Positions 50,963 to 61,763 of a stretch of 64,000 bases of DNA are shown here, in pieces. The stretch is from Devosia aquimaris (lineage in GTDB: Bacteria > Pseudomonadota > Alphaproteobacteria > Rhizobiales > Devosiaceae). The notes under the pieces are model-generated. The model had not been told where the DNA came from, did no database searches, and saw nothing but the letters and a program-made list of their open reading frames with translations. The translations under genes were made by a program, and so were the position numbers. Position 1 is the stretch's first letter. Every line of letters begins with the position of its first letter. Location: assembly GCF_020169335.1 (NCBI RefSeq), contig NZ_JAIEZN010000002.1:620001-684000 (forward strand), written 5' to 3'.

Positions 50963-53470
50963 CTAGAACTCGTTCCAGTCCTGCTCGGCCGGGGCTGCAT
51001 TGCCGCGGCGCAGGTAATTGCCCGCCACCGCCTTGAGCTTGTTCTGCATGCCGCGCACCACATTGCCAGCGCTGGCCGCCGGTGCCTTGGTCGCTGCAGG
51101 CTGCGCCGTGGCCGTGCCAATGGTGAAGATATCAACGATCCGGTCGAGCTCGCTGGCCTGCGCCTCGGTCTGCTCGATGGCGGCGTTGGTTTCCTCGACC
51201 AGCGCGGCATTGTGCTGGGTCATCTCGTCCATCTGCCGCACGGCGATATTGACCTCTTCGAGCGCACTCGCCTGCTTGCGGCTGTCGTCCGATATGGCGC
51301 GCAGCGCCAGCGTGCTGCCACGGATGCCGTCCAGCATGCTGGCCAGTTTGTCGGCCGCGTCGCTCACCAGCCGGCTGCCGGTGTGCACTTCGCCTGCGCT
51401 CTGTTCGATCTGCGTCTTGACGTCGGCCGAGGCGCTGGCGGCGCTCTGCGCCAGGCGCCGCACTTCCACGGCCACCACCGCAAAGCCCTTGCCGGCGTCA
51501 CCGGCACGGGCCGCTTCCACAGAGGCGTTCAGCGCCAGCAGATTGGTCTGGAAGGCGATATCGTCGATCAGCCCGATGATGTTGGAAATCTTGGTCGACG
51601 ACTGGGTGATGCGCTCCATCGCCTCGGTCGCCTGCGCCATCACCGCACCACCGGCCTCGGCGGTTTCCGACACGGTCGTGGCCTGGACGCTGGCCGTCTC
51701 GGCCTTCTTGGCATTGCCCAGCACGGTGCTGACCAGCTGTTCCATGGTCGCCGAGGTTTCCTCGATCGTGGCCGCCTGGCGCGTCGTGCGTTCGCTCAGA
51801 TCATTGGCGCCCGACAGGATTTCGCCCGTGGCGCGCTTGAGCGCCCGCGAGGTGTCGCGCAACTGGCCGACGATCTCGCCCAGCTTCTCGGCCACGGCGT
51901 TGGTGTCGTCCTTGAGGCGGGCGAAGGCGCCGTCATACTGGCCCTCAACGCGCCGCGTCAGATCGGTATCGGCCAGCGCCGCCAGCACCTCGCCGGTCTC
52001 GCCCAGCCCGCGATCCACCGTTTCCACCAGCACATTGACCGAGCCGGCCAGGGCATTGAGTTCGGCATCGGGGAAGCGCGCATCCACGCGCTTGGAGAAG
52101 TCGCCGGCAATGGCCGCGTCCACCACATGGCCAAAGGCCTGCTGCAGCTCGGTCATCATCGCCGCGCGCTCGGCCTGGTTGCGGATGATCTGGGCCGCCT
52201 CGGCCTCGGTCATCTCGGCCACCTTGATGCCATTGGCGCGGAACACTTCCACGGCCCGCGCCATGGCGCCCAATTCGTCGGAGCGGTCGGCGCCGCGCAC
52301 CTCGACATCGAGCTGCCCCTTGGCCAGCGCCTCCATGGTGCCGGTTAGCCGGGTAATCGGCCGGGTAATGCGCTGCGAGAAAATCAGGCCCAGCGCCGCC
52401 ACCACGGCCAACAGGCCCGCGCCGATCGCCAGCATCAGATTGCGCATATTGGCAACCGGCGCCAGGATCTCGTCCTTGCCCATCACCGCCACGGCAGCCC
52501 AGTTCTGGCCCGGCGTGGTGATCGGCGCCGCCGCCACCAGCATGTCCATGCCGCGATAGCTGCTGGTCTCGCCATCATTGCGCTGGCCCGCCAGCGCCGC
52601 GTCGAGCACCGGCCCGGCAAAGCCGGTCACCATGGCGTCATTGTCGGGGGTAAAGCTTGAATCATTGCGCAGCAGCCCGTCCGAACCGGCCACCAGCACT
52701 TCGCCCGTTTCGCCCAGGCCGGTGCGGTCGCCCACCACGGCGTCGAGCCGTTCGGAGGGCAGTTGAATGGCCAGCACGCCCACCTTGCGGCCCTGGGCAT
52801 TGAACACCGGCTTGGCAAAGAACGCCGCCGGCAACCCGCCCGCCGGCCCATAGGCGGCAAAATCGGCAAAGGCGATGTCATCGGGGTTTTCGATGGCCAG
52901 CGCCTGCGCCACCACGCCACCGAGGGTCGAGGATGCAAAGGGGCCACCCTCGGCAAAGCGGGTGCCGAAATCAGCCGATTTGGTCACCGAATAGACCAGG
53001 AACCCCTTGAGATCGAACAGATAGAGGTCGCGATAGCCGCGCGCAGCAATGGTATTGCGGAAGCCGGCATGGAAGCGGGTATGGGTCGCGTCATAGGCGC
53101 CCGTCGTCCCCAGCGTTTCCAGCGCTGCCAGATTGTCCGGATTGGGATTGGTGTCGACATAGAGCTTGCGCACTTCGGCAGTCGGATCGACCTTGAACTG
53201 CAGCCAGGCGCCACCGAAATCGCGCAGCGACTGCACGGTCGCTTCCGAACGCGAGGTGGAGACCAGATCGTCCCGCACCGCCTTGAGATAGGTCGAGACC
53301 GCCGCCGCGCGTTCGCTGGCCAGCGTCATCAAATTGGTTTCGGCCGCACCACGCAGCGCCTGGCTGCCGATCATATAGCTGCCGATGCCGACGCCCAGGC
53401 TCACCAGCAGGGCGCTTCCCAACAGGGCCAGTGGCAGCTTGCGGGCGATGGGCAGCGAAAAAACCGACAT
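50963..53470 (-). CDS. methyl-accepting chemotaxis protein with dCache sensor and DWNEF tail
   Basis: The chemoreceptor has 835 aa from the ATG at 53470, with GAGGG upstream. Helix 1 is [24 protein letters not shown]; the periplasmic dCache-like sensor (about 40-340) includes [34 protein letters not shown] and [18 protein letters not shown], typical of receptors for small ligands. A second helix ([20 protein letters not shown]), HAMP and a signalling domain nearly identical to that of its neighbour follow. It also ends DWNEF. The pair probably arose by tandem duplication with divergence of the sensor part. Confidence 0.9.
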   Translation of the reverse strand: MSVFSLPIARKLPLALLGSALLVSLGVGIGSYMIGSQALRGAAETNLMTLASERAAAVSTYLKAVRDDLVSTSRSEATVQSLRDFGGAWLQFKVDPTAEVRKLYVDTNPNPDNLAALETLGTTGAYDATHTRFHAGFRNTIAARGYRDLYLFDLKGFLVYSVTKSADFGTRFAEGGPFASSTLGGVVAQALAIENPDDIAFADFAAYGPAGGLPAAFFAKPVFNAQGRKVGVLAIQLPSERLDAVVGDRTGLGETGEVLVAGSDGLLRNDSSFTPDNDAMVTGFAGPVLDAALAGQRNDGETSSYRGMDMLVAAAPITTPGQNWAAVAVMGKDEILAPVANMRNLMLAIGAGLLAVVAALGLIFSQRITRPITRLTGTMEALAKGQLDVEVRGADRSDELGAMARAVEVFRANGIKVAEMTEAEAAQIIRNQAERAAMMTELQQAFGHVVDAAIAGDFSKRVDARFPDAELNALAGSVNVLVETVDRGLGETGEVLAALADTDLTRRVEGQYDGAFARLKDDTNAVAEKLGEIVGQLRDTSRALKRATGEILSGANDLSERTTRQAATIEETSATMEQLVSTVLGNAKKAETASVQATTVSETAEAGGAVMAQATEAMERITQSSTKISNIIGLIDDIAFQTNLLALNASVEAARAGDAGKGFAVVAVEVRRLAQSAASASADVKTQIEQSAGEVHTGSRLVSDAADKLASMLDGIRGSTLALRAISDDSRKQASALEEVNIAVRQMDEMTQHNAALVEETNAAIEQTEAQASELDRIVDIFTIGTATAQPAATKAPAASAGNVVRGMQNKLKAVAGNYLRRGNAAPAEQDWNEF

Positions 53471-53574
53471 GAACACACCCTCTTTGCTACGCAAAACGAG
53501 ACCGGCCGCGGACATGCGGCCGCCCCTGCAGCTGCGCGCTACGTTAAGGGAGGGTTATTAAGCTGCCGTAAAAT

Positions 53575-54558
53575 CTATTCGGCGTGCGCGGCCGCCGGGG
53601 AGGGCGCAAGATCGGCGTCATCGCCCTCTGCCGCCACGGCCGCATCGCGCAGGCTGGTGCCCCGCACAACGGTCGGGCTCATGGCGCTGGCCAGCGCTTC
53701 GGGCGCATCGGCCTTGGTCAGGATGGCCGCCAGCGAACCGATGGTCGGGCGCAGATTGTGCCGGTGCACCACCATGTCCACCATGCCGTGCTCGAGCAGG
53801 TATTCCGAGCGCTGGAAGCCCTTGGGCAGCTTTTCGCGAATGGTCTGCTCGATGACACGGGCGCCGGCAAAGCCGATCACGGCGCCCGGCTCGGCCAGAT
53901 GCACATCGCCCAGCATGGCATAGGATGCGGTCACGCCGCCGGTGGTGGGGTTGGTCAGCACCACAAAGAACGGCAGGCCCGCTTCGCGCAGGCGCAGCAC
54001 GGCAACCGTCGTGCGCGGCATCTGCATCAGGCTGAGCACGCCTTCCTGCATGCGCGCGCCGCCCGAGGCGACGAACAGCACGAAGGGGGTCTTGCGGGCG
54101 GCAGCGGTCTCGAGCCCGGTGATGATGGCCTGGCCGGCCGCCATGCCCAGCGAGCCGGCGAGGAAGTCAAAGTCCTGCACGGCGACGGTCACCGGCCGCG
54201 AAAACAGCTTTCCGGTGGCCACGATGACGGAGTCATCATAGCCCGTCTTGGCGCGGTTTTCCTTGAGCTGGTCGACATAGCGCTTCTGCGCGCGGAATTT
54301 CAGCGGATCGGCCGGGGCCGACGGCACGGGCACCAGCTCATAGGCGCCATCGTCCAGGAACGTCTTGAGCCGGTCCACCGGCTTGATCTTCATGTGATAG
54401 CCCGAATTGGGCACCACCCACTGGTTGGCTTCCAGATCCCGATAGAACACCATTTCGCCGGACTCGGGGTCCTTCACCCACAGGTTCTCAGCGATCTGCG
54501 GCTTGTTGCCGAGAATCGAGCGAATCTTGGGGCGGACGAAGTTGTCGATCCAGTTCAT
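53575..54558 (-). CDS. accD: acetyl-CoA carboxylase carboxyltransferase beta subunit
   Basis: AccD forms the carboxyltransferase with AccA in the first step of fatty-acid synthesis. The 327-aa protein has the family core with [23 protein letters not shown] and [37 protein letters not shown]. The N-terminal four-Cys zinc ribbon of the E. coli protein is absent; the region reads [16 protein letters not shown], and most Rhizobiales AccD proteins I recall are similarly reduced there. It is followed by no gene on its strand for 104 nt, and trpA lies upstream. Confidence 0.95.
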   Translation of the reverse strand: MNWIDNFVRPKIRSILGNKPQIAENLWVKDPESGEMVFYRDLEANQWVVPNSGYHMKIKPVDRLKTFLDDGAYELVPVPSAPADPLKFRAQKRYVDQLKENRAKTGYDDSVIVATGKLFSRPVTVAVQDFDFLAGSLGMAAGQAIITGLETAAARKTPFVLFVASGGARMQEGVLSLMQMPRTTVAVLRLREAGLPFFVVLTNPTTGGVTASYAMLGDVHLAEPGAVIGFAGARVIEQTIREKLPKGFQRSEYLLEHGMVDMVVHRHNLRPTIGSLAAILTKADAPEALASAMSPTVVRGTSLRDAAVAAEGDDADLAPSPAAAHAE

Positions 54559-54713
54559 GGCAGGCCTCGTGCGGTGACGCTGAGGCCACCTAAGCTAGAA
54601 TTGTGGCAATTCTTATCAGGGTGGCGGCATCTGCGCAAAGGGCGCCGCCATGCGCCTGTGGACAGCGGGCCTCCTGTGCCCGCCGCCCATCAGTGAAAAG
54701 ACCTTGGGGCGGG

Positions 54714-55538
54714 TCAGCCCCGCGCGCGCTTCACGCCGCTGAAGATCTCGGCCACCAGGTCGCGCACGGCGCCGACCGTCTGGTCGGTCGCCTTGCCGTC
54801 CTTGAGCGAGCGGGCCACGGCATCGACCAGCACCGAGCCCACCACGATGCCATCGGCATGCTTGCCGATCTCGGCGGCGTCCTCGGCGGTCTTGATGCCA
54901 AAGCCCACCGCCACCGGCAGGTTGGTGTGGCTCTTGATGCGGTCCACCGCCTCGCCCACGGCGCCGCGCGACTTGATCACCGCGCCGGTCACGCCGGTCA
55001 TGGAGACATAATAGACAAAGCCCGAGCTGTTCTTGAGCACGGCCGGCAGGCGCTTGTCGTCGGTGGTCGGCGTGGTCAGGCGAATGAAATTGAGCCCCGC
55101 CGCCATGGCCGGCAGGCAGAGCTCCTCGTCTTCTTCCGGCGGCAGGTCGACGATGATCAGACCATCGGCGCCAGCGGCCTTGGCGGCCTTTACAAAGGCC
55201 TCGACGCCAAAGCTGTAGACCGGGTTGTAGTAGCCCATCAGCACGATGGGCGTGGTCTCGTCCTTGCGGCGGAAATCCTCCACCATGCCCAGTACGCCGC
55301 GCAGCGTCTGCCCGGCAGCCAGCGAGCGCTGGCCCGCCAGCTGGATGGCGACGCCATCGGCCATCGGGTCCGAGAAGGGCATGCCCAGCTCGATGATGTC
55401 GGCGCCCGCCTGCGGCAGGGCTTCCAGAATGGCCTGGCCGGTGGCCAGGTCCGGGTCGCCCGCCATCACATAGGTGACCAGGGCCGGGCGGCCCTCAGCC
55501 TTGAGGGCGGCAAAACGAGTATCGATACGCGTGGTCAT
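54714..55538 (-). CDS. trpA: tryptophan synthase alpha chain
   Basis: The 274-aa TIM barrel cleaves indole-3-glycerol phosphate. Key motifs are [16 protein letters not shown] [36 protein letters not shown] (catalytic Glu and Asp region), [12 protein letters not shown] and [10 protein letters not shown], and [28 protein letters not shown]. The start at 55538 lies 2 nt beyond the trpB stop; the frame runs further upstream inside trpB without conservation. Confidence 0.96.
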   Translation of the reverse strand: MTTRIDTRFAALKAEGRPALVTYVMAGDPDLATGQAILEALPQAGADIIELGMPFSDPMADGVAIQLAGQRSLAAGQTLRGVLGMVEDFRRKDETTPIVLMGYYNPVYSFGVEAFVKAAKAAGADGLIIVDLPPEEDEELCLPAMAAGLNFIRLTTPTTDDKRLPAVLKNSSGFVYYVSMTGVTGAVIKSRGAVGEAVDRIKSHTNLPVAVGFGIKTAEDAAEIGKHADGIVVGSVLVDAVARSLKDGKATDQTVGAVRDLVAEIFSGVKRARG

Positions 55539-55540
55539 GA

Positions 55541-56758
55541 CTAGAGCAGCCCCAGATATTTGCCGACGCTCTCGACGTCCTTGTCGCCACGCCCACTGAG
55601 GCACAGCACGATCGATTGGTCCTTGCCCATGGTGGGCGCCACCTTCATCAGCTGCGCCAGCCCATGCGCCGACTCCAGCGCCGGGATAATCCCCTCGAGC
55701 CGTGTGCACAGCTGGAAGGCTTCCAGCGCCTCGTCATCGGTGATGGGCGCATAGGTCACGCGCTTGCTGTCGTGGAGGAACGCATGTTCCGGCCCCACGC
55801 CGGGATAGTCCAGGCCCGCCGAGATCGAATGACCCTCGAGGATTTGCCCGTCCTTGTCCTGCAGCAGATAGGTGCGGTTGCCGTGCAGCACGCCAGGGCG
55901 GCCGCCGGTCATGCTGGCGGCATGGCCGTTCTCGACATCCACGCCATGCCCGCCCGCTTCGGCGCCATAGAGCTTGACGTCGGCATCATCGAGAAAGGCG
56001 TGGAAGGTGCCGATGGCATTGCTGCCGCCGCCCACACAGGCCACCACCGCATCGGGCAGCTTGCCCTGGGCTTCGGCGAACTGGCTCTTGATCTCGCTGC
56101 CGATCACCGACTGGAAGTCGCGCACCATTTCCGGATAGGGATGCGGCCCTGCGGCCGTGCCGATCAGGTAATAGGTGCTGTCCACATTGGTCACCCAGTC
56201 GCGCAGCGCCTCGTTCATGGCGTCCTTGAGCGTGCCCGCGCCGGCCGTGACAGGGCGCACTTCGGCGCCCAGCATTTTCATGCGCAACACATTGGGCATC
56301 TGCCGTTCCACGTCCGTGGCGCCCATGAAGATGGTGCAGGGCAGTTCGAACTTGGCGCAGACCGTGGCCGTGGCCACGCCATGCTGGCCCGCGCCGGTCT
56401 CGGCGATCACCCGCGTCTTGCCCATGCGCTTGGCCAAAAGGATCTGGCCCAGGCAATTGTTGATCTTGTGGCTGCCGGTGTGGTTGAGCTCCTCGCGCTT
56501 GAACCACACCTGCGCGCCGCCCAGGTGCTTGGTCAGCCGTTCGGCGAAATAGAGCGGGCTGGGCCGACCGGCATAATGCACCGACAGATCGTTGAGTTCG
56601 GCCTTGAACGCCGGATCCTTCTGGGCAGCGCGGTAATGCGCCTCCAGGTCCAGGATCAGCGGCATCAGCGTTTCGGCGACAAAGCGCCCGCCAAAGATTC
56701 CGAACCGGCCGTTGTCGTCAGGGCCGTTGCGTAGCGAATTGATACCGGTGGTGTCCAC
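55541..56758 (-). CDS. trpB: tryptophan synthase beta chain
   Basis: TrpB condenses indole with serine using PLP. The 405-aa protein has the PLP Lys in [28 protein letters not shown], and the phosphate-binding [11 protein letters not shown] chose GTG at 56758 because GAGG lies 7 nt upstream and the length fits the family; an ATG at 56791 would add 11 residues. It is between trpF and trpA. A GC-rich hairpin at about 56883-56902 lies in the 155-nt gap after trpF and may attenuate read-through. Confidence 0.95.
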   Translation of the reverse strand: MDTTGINSLRNGPDDNGRFGIFGGRFVAETLMPLILDLEAHYRAAQKDPAFKAELNDLSVHYAGRPSPLYFAERLTKHLGGAQVWFKREELNHTGSHKINNCLGQILLAKRMGKTRVIAETGAGQHGVATATVCAKFELPCTIFMGATDVERQMPNVLRMKMLGAEVRPVTAGAGTLKDAMNEALRDWVTNVDSTYYLIGTAAGPHPYPEMVRDFQSVIGSEIKSQFAEAQGKLPDAVVACVGGGSNAIGTFHAFLDDADVKLYGAEAGGHGVDVENGHAASMTGGRPGVLHGNRTYLLQDKDGQILEGHSISAGLDYPGVGPEHAFLHDSKRVTYAPITDDEALEAFQLCTRLEGIIPALESAHGLAQLMKVAPTMGKDQSIVLCLSGRGDKDVESVGKYLGLL

Positions 56759-56913
56759 GTCTGCCTCAAGAATGCTCTGGCGCCCGATCATCCGGCCCGG
56801 CGGGGCAGGGTGGTGTCTGGCGCCAACAAGGGTCTGGCCATGGCCTTGTGCGGTGGCGCATGCCACCAGGCCGGTGCGGCCATCCTCCCCGCTTGGGGGG
56901 AGGGGCGAATGTC

Positions 56914-57561
56914 TTATACGGCGGCGCGGGCGTTTCGGATGAACGCTTCGATCAACCGCTTGTCCTTGACGCCCGGCGCGCTTTCCACGCCCGAGGACAC
57001 ATCCAGCCCCATGGGGCGCACGGTCCTGACGGCGTCGGCAACGGTGTCAGGCGTCAGCCCACCCGAAAGCATGAAGGGCACGGAAGGGTCAAGCGCCTTG
57101 AGCAGGCCCCAGTCAAAGGTCTCGCCCAGCCCGCCGGGCCGGTCGGCGCCCTTGGGCGGCTTGGCGTCGAGCAGCAGCCGGTCGGCCACTTCGACAAAGT
57201 CGGCGACATGGGCCACGTCCTCGGCAGTGCCGATGGGCATGGCCTTCATGATTTCAACGCCCGCTTCGGCGCGGATGGCCGCGACGCGATGCGGGGTTTC
57301 CGGTCCATGCAGCTGGATCCAGTCCGGCCCCAGCGCCGCCACCTCGGCCACGCAGCTGTTGTCGGGATTGACCAGCACCACGCAGGTTTCCACCCGCCCG
57401 CGGGCTTCGGAAATCAGCGTGGCGATGTCCTCGATCGACACATGCCGGGGCGAACGCGCAAAATGCATGAAGCCCACCATATCGGCGCCTGCCGCAATGG
57501 CAGCCTCAAGGATATCGGGGGTCTTGATGCCGCAGATCTTGATCACAATAGGGTCGGCCAT
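56914..57561 (-). CDS. trpF: phosphoribosylanthranilate isomerase
   Basis: The 215-aa TIM-barrel enzyme of tryptophan synthesis has [34 protein letters not shown] at the N terminus (Cys in ICG is the catalytic base), [36 protein letters not shown] (catalytic Asp), and [16 protein letters not shown]. It is in the order lapA-trpF-trpB-trpA, with lapA 8 nt upstream. Confidence 0.96.
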   Translation of the reverse strand: MADPIVIKICGIKTPDILEAAIAAGADMVGFMHFARSPRHVSIEDIATLISEARGRVETCVVLVNPDNSCVAEVAALGPDWIQLHGPETPHRVAAIRAEAGVEIMKAMPIGTAEDVAHVADFVEVADRLLLDAKPPKGADRPGGLGETFDWGLLKALDPSVPFMLSGGLTPDTVADAVRTVRPMGLDVSSGVESAPGVKDKRLIEAFIRNARAAV

Positions 57562-57569
57562 AGGGGTGC

Positions 57570-57926
57570 TCAGCGCAGCTCCAGCAGATCGTCGACTTCG
57601 GATTTGGGTGTGTTCTGGCGCTGCGTCTTGCGCAGGCCCTTGAGCTCTTCATTGAGCAGGTGGGCTTCGCGTCGCCAGTGCTTCTCGCGACGACGATGAT
57701 GCCCCTGGGCAAACCAGGTGGCGGTGCCGCCCATCAGCACGCCCACCAGCAGCGCCACATAGAGCACCACGAACAGCGGCACGCCGAAGCCCGGCAGGGC
57801 GGCCGCATCGACATTGCCAAAAGGGTTGAAATTGACCACCACCAGATGGGTGTTGGCCAGGGCAATCAGAATCAGCCCCAAACTCAATGGAACCAGAACG
57901 AGCCAGCCGACGATTTTATTGACCAT
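57570..57926 (-). CDS. lapA: LapA family (DUF1049) membrane protein
   Basis: The 118-aa protein has two hydrophobic segments, IVGWLVLVPLSLGLILIALAN (5-25) and VPLFVVLYVALLVGVLMGGTATWF (about 49-72), followed by a basic cytoplasmic tail with a short helical LLNEELKGL region. This is the layout of LapA/DUF1049 proteins, linked to lipopolysaccharide assembly in some bacteria. It lies between ihfB and trpF. Confidence 0.85.
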   Translation of the reverse strand: MVNKIVGWLVLVPLSLGLILIALANTHLVVVNFNPFGNVDAAALPGFGVPLFVVLYVALLVGVLMGGTATWFAQGHHRRREKHWRREAHLLNEELKGLRKTQRQNTPKSEVDDLLELR

Positions 57927-57957
57927 GCCTATGGTTGCCTATGGAGCCCTGGCCCCG

Positions 57958-58239
57958 TTACGAGCGGTTCAGCCGCTCGCGAATTTCCTTGCCGGCCTTG
58001 AACTGCGGCACGTATTTCTCGCCCACATCCACCTGCTCGCCGGTGCGCGGATTGCGCCCCACGCGGGCCGGGCGGTTCTTCACCGAAAAGGCGCCGAAGC
58101 CGCGCAGCTCAACCCGGTCACCCCGGGCCATGGCGTCGCCGACCTCATCGAGGATCGCATTGACGATATTCTCGATATCGCGCTGGAACAGATGCGGATT
58201 TTCCGCCGCAAGTTTCTCGACGAGTTCCGATTTGATCAT
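57958..58239 (-). CDS. ihfB: integration host factor subunit beta
   Basis: The 93-aa IHF-beta is one half of the DNA-bending heterodimer. It starts [18 protein letters not shown] and shows the DNA-binding arm [31 protein letters not shown]. Two ATG codons are adjacent (58242 and 58239); family practice favours the second, with GGAG 9 nt upstream. It is between sppA and lapA, its usual place in this group. Confidence 0.95.
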   Translation of the reverse strand: MIKSELVEKLAAENPHLFQRDIENIVNAILDEVGDAMARGDRVELRGFGAFSVKNRPARVGRNPRTGEQVDVGEKYVPQFKAGKEIRERLNRS

Positions 58240-58276
58240 CATTGTCTCCAGATCACAGTCGTTTGGCCTCGCCGGT

Positions 58277-59233
58277 TCATGAGGCTGATCCAACCTGCCA
58301 AAGCGAGACAAGGCCGTCAAGCGGCATGGCGCCCTGACCAAGGCCCAGCAGACTCTTCGCCTGCCCGCCCAAAATCGTGCCGACCAGGTCAAATCCGGTC
58401 TCGGGCCGCGGCCAGGCGGTGTGCACATCAAGGTCCTTGGTCACGCCCTTTTCGGCTTCCAGCCAGGCAATGGCTTCCAGCTCGCCGCCGATGGCGTCGA
58501 TCAGTCCGGCCTCAATACCCATCCGGCCGGTGACGATGCGGCCATCGGCCAGCGCCAGCGCTGCCGGTCGCGCCAGGCCGCGGCGTTCTGCCACAATATC
58601 GACGAACCACTGGAAACTGTCGTCCACCAGCGCGGCGATGGCGGCCCGTGGCGCGCCCTCCATCGGCTCGTCGAAATCGGGCTCCGCCTTGAGCGGGCCC
58701 GAGGCCACCTTGTCAAAGTCCACCCCGATGGTGTCGAGCAGCTTGCCCGCGTTCACATGCTGGAACAGCACGCCGATCGAGCCGACGATGGACAGGCGCC
58801 GCGCAAAGATGCGGTCGGTGGCAATGGCCGTCATATAGGCCGCCGAGGCGCCCAGTTCCTTGATCACCGCCACGGTCGGCTTGGTCGCGCGCAATTGCCC
58901 CAGCGCCTCATAGAGCTCCTCGCCGCCCGCCGTGGTGCCGCCCGGCGAATTGATCGCCACGATCACCGCCTTGACGCTGTCGTCCTCGGCCAGGGCATTG
59001 ATCGCCGCCAGCCGCGCCGGATCGGTCGAAATCGTGCCATCGATCACCAGCCGGGCGATGTGATCCCCGCTCGCCTGCGGCAGGCCGAAGCGCCCCAGTC
59101 CCAGGATCACGGCCAGTGCCAGCGCCATGAATGCCAGCACGCGCCAGAGCCCGCGCGACTTGCGAAAGCGCTCCGTCGCGATGATGGTGTGCGGGTCCGT
59201 CGGCTGGGGGGCGGTGGGGGCGTGGTCGGTCAT
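58277..59233 (-). CDS. sppA: signal peptide peptidase SppA
   Basis: The 318-aa membrane serine protease degrades cleaved signal peptides. A single N-terminal helix ([22 protein letters not shown]) is followed by the protease domain with [17 protein letters not shown], the catalytic Ser in [20 protein letters not shown], and VGSIGV. The catalytic Lys is probably in [15 protein letters not shown]. Length is that of the short, single-domain SppA. Confidence 0.93.
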   Translation of the reverse strand: MTDHAPTAPQPTDPHTIIATERFRKSRGLWRVLAFMALALAVILGLGRFGLPQASGDHIARLVIDGTISTDPARLAAINALAEDDSVKAVIVAINSPGGTTAGGEELYEALGQLRATKPTVAVIKELGASAAYMTAIATDRIFARRLSIVGSIGVLFQHVNAGKLLDTIGVDFDKVASGPLKAEPDFDEPMEGAPRAAIAALVDDSFQWFVDIVAERRGLARPAALALADGRIVTGRMGIEAGLIDAIGGELEAIAWLEAEKGVTKDLDVHTAWPRPETGFDLVGTILGGQAKSLLGLGQGAMPLDGLVSLWQVGSAS

Positions 59234-59313
59234 GGCCGGCTCCGGATAATGGGTCCTATGGGCTAGTCCGCCAGTATCTGTTTGGCAAGCGATGCGCCCC
59301 CGGGCCGATTGCC

Positions 59314-59814
59314 TCAGGCCGGCTTGACCATGAAGCGCGCGCTGTCCTCGTAACTGCTCAGCGTGTCTTCCAGCGCCGGAGCCTTGATCGCGCGAAACCC
59401 GTGCTTGTGCCAGAAGGGCACCGAGCCGTTGACGGCAACCAGGCTTGTGGTCGGCAGGCCGCGCGCCCGCCCGTGCCGCAGGATCGATCCCACGATGGCG
59501 GCCGCCGCGCCGGTGCCGCGCGCCTTGGGCATCAGCGCCAGATCATGCACATAATAGGTGTCGGCATCCGCCGGCAGGCTGCCCAGCAGTGCGTTGAGCG
59601 GGGGCACCTGCATATAGCGCCAGGGGTGGCTGAGCAGATAGCCCGAGGCCACGCCGTCGATTTCGAGAAACTGCGTGCCGTCCGGATACAGCGCCAGCCG
59701 CTCGGCAAACACCGCGTCGTCCTCGGGAAAATCCGGATGCACCTGCCGGGCGATCTCGATCACGGCGGGCAGGTCGGCTTGTGTCAGGGGACGCCAAAGC
59801 AAGGGGCTGGTCAT
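59314..59814 (-). CDS. GNAT family N-acetyltransferase
   Basis: The 166-aa protein has the GNAT acetyl-CoA motif in LALMPKARGTGAAAAIVGSILRHGRARGL (R/Q-x-x-G-x-G/A type) and a C-terminal FWHKHGFRAI, both typical. The start is the ATG at 59814, with AAGGACAG upstream. Its substrate is unknown. It lies between rpsA and sppA on the same strand. Confidence 0.87.
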   Translation of the reverse strand: MTSPLLWRPLTQADLPAVIEIARQVHPDFPEDDAVFAERLALYPDGTQFLEIDGVASGYLLSHPWRYMQVPPLNALLGSLPADADTYYVHDLALMPKARGTGAAAAIVGSILRHGRARGLPTTSLVAVNGSVPFWHKHGFRAIKAPALEDTLSSYEDSARFMVKPA

Positions 59815-59830
59815 ATCTGTCCTTAACGGC

Positions 59831-59858
59831 AAAAGGCCCGCGCTGTGAAGCGCGGGCC
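59831..59858 (-). terminator. terminator of rpsA
   Basis: GGCCCGCGC (59835-59843) and GCGCGGGCC (59850-59858) form a perfect 9-bp stem, followed on the minus strand by TTTTGCC. It lies 22 nt after the rpsA stop. Confidence 0.88.
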
Positions 59859-59880
59859 CATCGATTGCTGCGAACCAGGA

Positions 59881-61584
59881 TTACTCCTTGTCGCGATCCT
59901 TGAGGGCCGCGCCCAGGATGTCGCCGAGCGAGGCGCCCGAAGCGGACGAACCGTAGTTGGCCACGGCTTCCTTTTCCTCGGCGATTTCCAGTGCCTTGAT
60001 CGACAGCTGGATGCGCTGGGTCTTGCGGTCGTACTGGGTGACGCGAGCGTCGACCTTTTCGCCCTTCGAGAAACGCTCGGGGCGCTGGTCGTTGCGGTCG
60101 CGGCTGAGGTCCGCACGGCGGATGAACGCGGTCATCTCGCTGTCGGCGATGCGCACTTCGATGCCGCCATCGTTGACCTCGGTCACGGTGCCGGTGACGA
60201 TCGAACCCTTGCGGATGCCGCCTTCGGTGCCGGCTGCGTCGGCGACTTCGCCGGTCGACAGCTGCTTGATGCCCAGGCTGATGCGTTCCTTTTCGACGTC
60301 AACATCGAGGACCTTGGCCTGAACCATGTCACCGCGGTTGTAGTCTTCCAGGGCCACTTCGCCCGACTTCTGCCAGTCGAGGTCCGAAAGGTGAACCATG
60401 CCGTCGACATCGCCGTCCAGGCCAATGAACAGGCCGAATTCGGTCTTGTTCTTGACTTCGCCTTCGATGACGGCGCCCACGGGGAACTTCTCGGCGAAGC
60501 TTTCCCACGGATTGGCAAGGGTCTGCTTGAGGCCCAGCGAGATACGACGCTTGTCGGGATCGACCTCGAGCACGACGACTTCGACTTCCTGGGAGGTCGA
60601 GACGATCTTGCCGGGGTGGACGTTCTTCTTGGTCCAGCTCATCTCGGACACGTGGATCAGGCCTTCGATGCCCGGCTCCAGCTCAACAAATGCACCGTAG
60701 TCGGTGATGTTGGTGACGCGGCCGGTAAACTTGGCCTCGATCGGGTACTTGGCCTCGATGCCTTCCCACGGATCAGCCTGCAGCTGCTTCATGCCCAGCG
60801 AGATACGGTGGGACTCGTGGTTGATGCGGACGATCTGGACCTTGATGGTCTCGCCGATCGTGAGCACTTCGGACGGGTGGTTGACGCGACGCCATGCGAT
60901 GTCGGTGACATGCAGCAGGCCGTCGATACCGCCCAGGTCAACGAACGCACCGTAGTCGGTGATGTTCTTGACCACGCCGTCGACAACCTGGCCCTCTTCG
61001 AGCTGCTGCACGATTTCCGAACGCTGTTCGGCGCGCGACTCTTCGAGGATGGCACGACGCGACACGACGATATTGCCGCGACGCTTGTCCATCTTCAGGA
61101 TCTGGAACGGCTGCGGCACATTCATGAGCGGCGCGATATCGCGGATCGGACGGATGTCCACCTGCGAACGCGGCAGGAAGGCCACGGCGCCTTCCAGGTC
61201 CACGGTGAAGCCACCCTTGACCTGGTTGAAGATGGTGCCTTCAACGCGCTCGTTGTTGTTGTACATGACTTCGAGCTTGACCCAGCTCTCTTCGCGGCGG
61301 GCCTTTTCGCGGCTCAGCACGGCTTCGCCAGCGGCGTTCTCGACGCGGTCCACATAGACCTCGACGACCGAACCCACCTTGATGGTGCCGTCACGGCCAG
61401 CCTGGCCGAATTCCTTGAGCGCAATACGACCTTCGGTCTTCAGACCAACGTCGATGATCGCCAGGTCCTTTTCGATCGCAACGACCGTGCCCTTGACGAC
61501 GGCGCCTTCCAAAGGCTCGTTGTCAACGAACGAGTCCATCAAGAGGGCTTCAAAGTCTTCTTTCGTCACAGTTTGCTGTGCCAA
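59881..61584 (-). CDS. rpsA: 30S ribosomal protein S1
   Basis: The 567-aa S1 helps the 30S subunit bind mRNA. It contains six S1 repeats; those with clear motifs include LEGAVVKGTVVAIEKDLAIIDVGLKTEGRI, VVDGVVKNITDYGAFVDLGGIDGLLHVTDIAW and FTGRVTNITDYGAFVELEPGIEGLIHVSEMSW. The start is a TTG at 61584 with GGAG 8 nt upstream (LAQQTVTKEDFEAL); there is no in-frame ATG nearby, and the frame before it lacks conservation. The 179-nt leader holds a possible -10 (TATACA, 61700-61705 on the minus strand) with a poor -35, and could carry autoregulation. Confidence 0.96.
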   Translation of the reverse strand: MAQQTVTKEDFEALLMDSFVDNEPLEGAVVKGTVVAIEKDLAIIDVGLKTEGRIALKEFGQAGRDGTIKVGSVVEVYVDRVENAAGEAVLSREKARREESWVKLEVMYNNNERVEGTIFNQVKGGFTVDLEGAVAFLPRSQVDIRPIRDIAPLMNVPQPFQILKMDKRRGNIVVSRRAILEESRAEQRSEIVQQLEEGQVVDGVVKNITDYGAFVDLGGIDGLLHVTDIAWRRVNHPSEVLTIGETIKVQIVRINHESHRISLGMKQLQADPWEGIEAKYPIEAKFTGRVTNITDYGAFVELEPGIEGLIHVSEMSWTKKNVHPGKIVSTSQEVEVVVLEVDPDKRRISLGLKQTLANPWESFAEKFPVGAVIEGEVKNKTEFGLFIGLDGDVDGMVHLSDLDWQKSGEVALEDYNRGDMVQAKVLDVDVEKERISLGIKQLSTGEVADAAGTEGGIRKGSIVTGTVTEVNDGGIEVRIADSEMTAFIRRADLSRDRNDQRPERFSKGEKVDARVTQYDRKTQRIQLSIKALEIAEEKEAVANYGSSASGASLGDILGAALKDRDKE

Positions 61585-61763
61585 ATGTCTTCTCCAGTCG
61601 TACCGGTGGTTGGGGGGTGGCATCGCCAGAAACGAGACCCGCCTGCTGATCGGGTCAGCAGCCGGTACACGGGGCTCCGTTCGGAAACGGCGATGGAATT
61701 GTATAAGTCCGCCTGGCTACGCTGAAGGCTGACCGTCGGGGCCGGGTTGGCGCAAGGTTGGAT

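Noticed and set aside
53575..54558. Missing zinc-ribbon cysteines in AccD as a novelty
   Set aside because: A reduced N-terminal zinc ribbon is, as far as I recall, common in Rhizobiales AccD, so it is noted in the annotation but not as a new observation.
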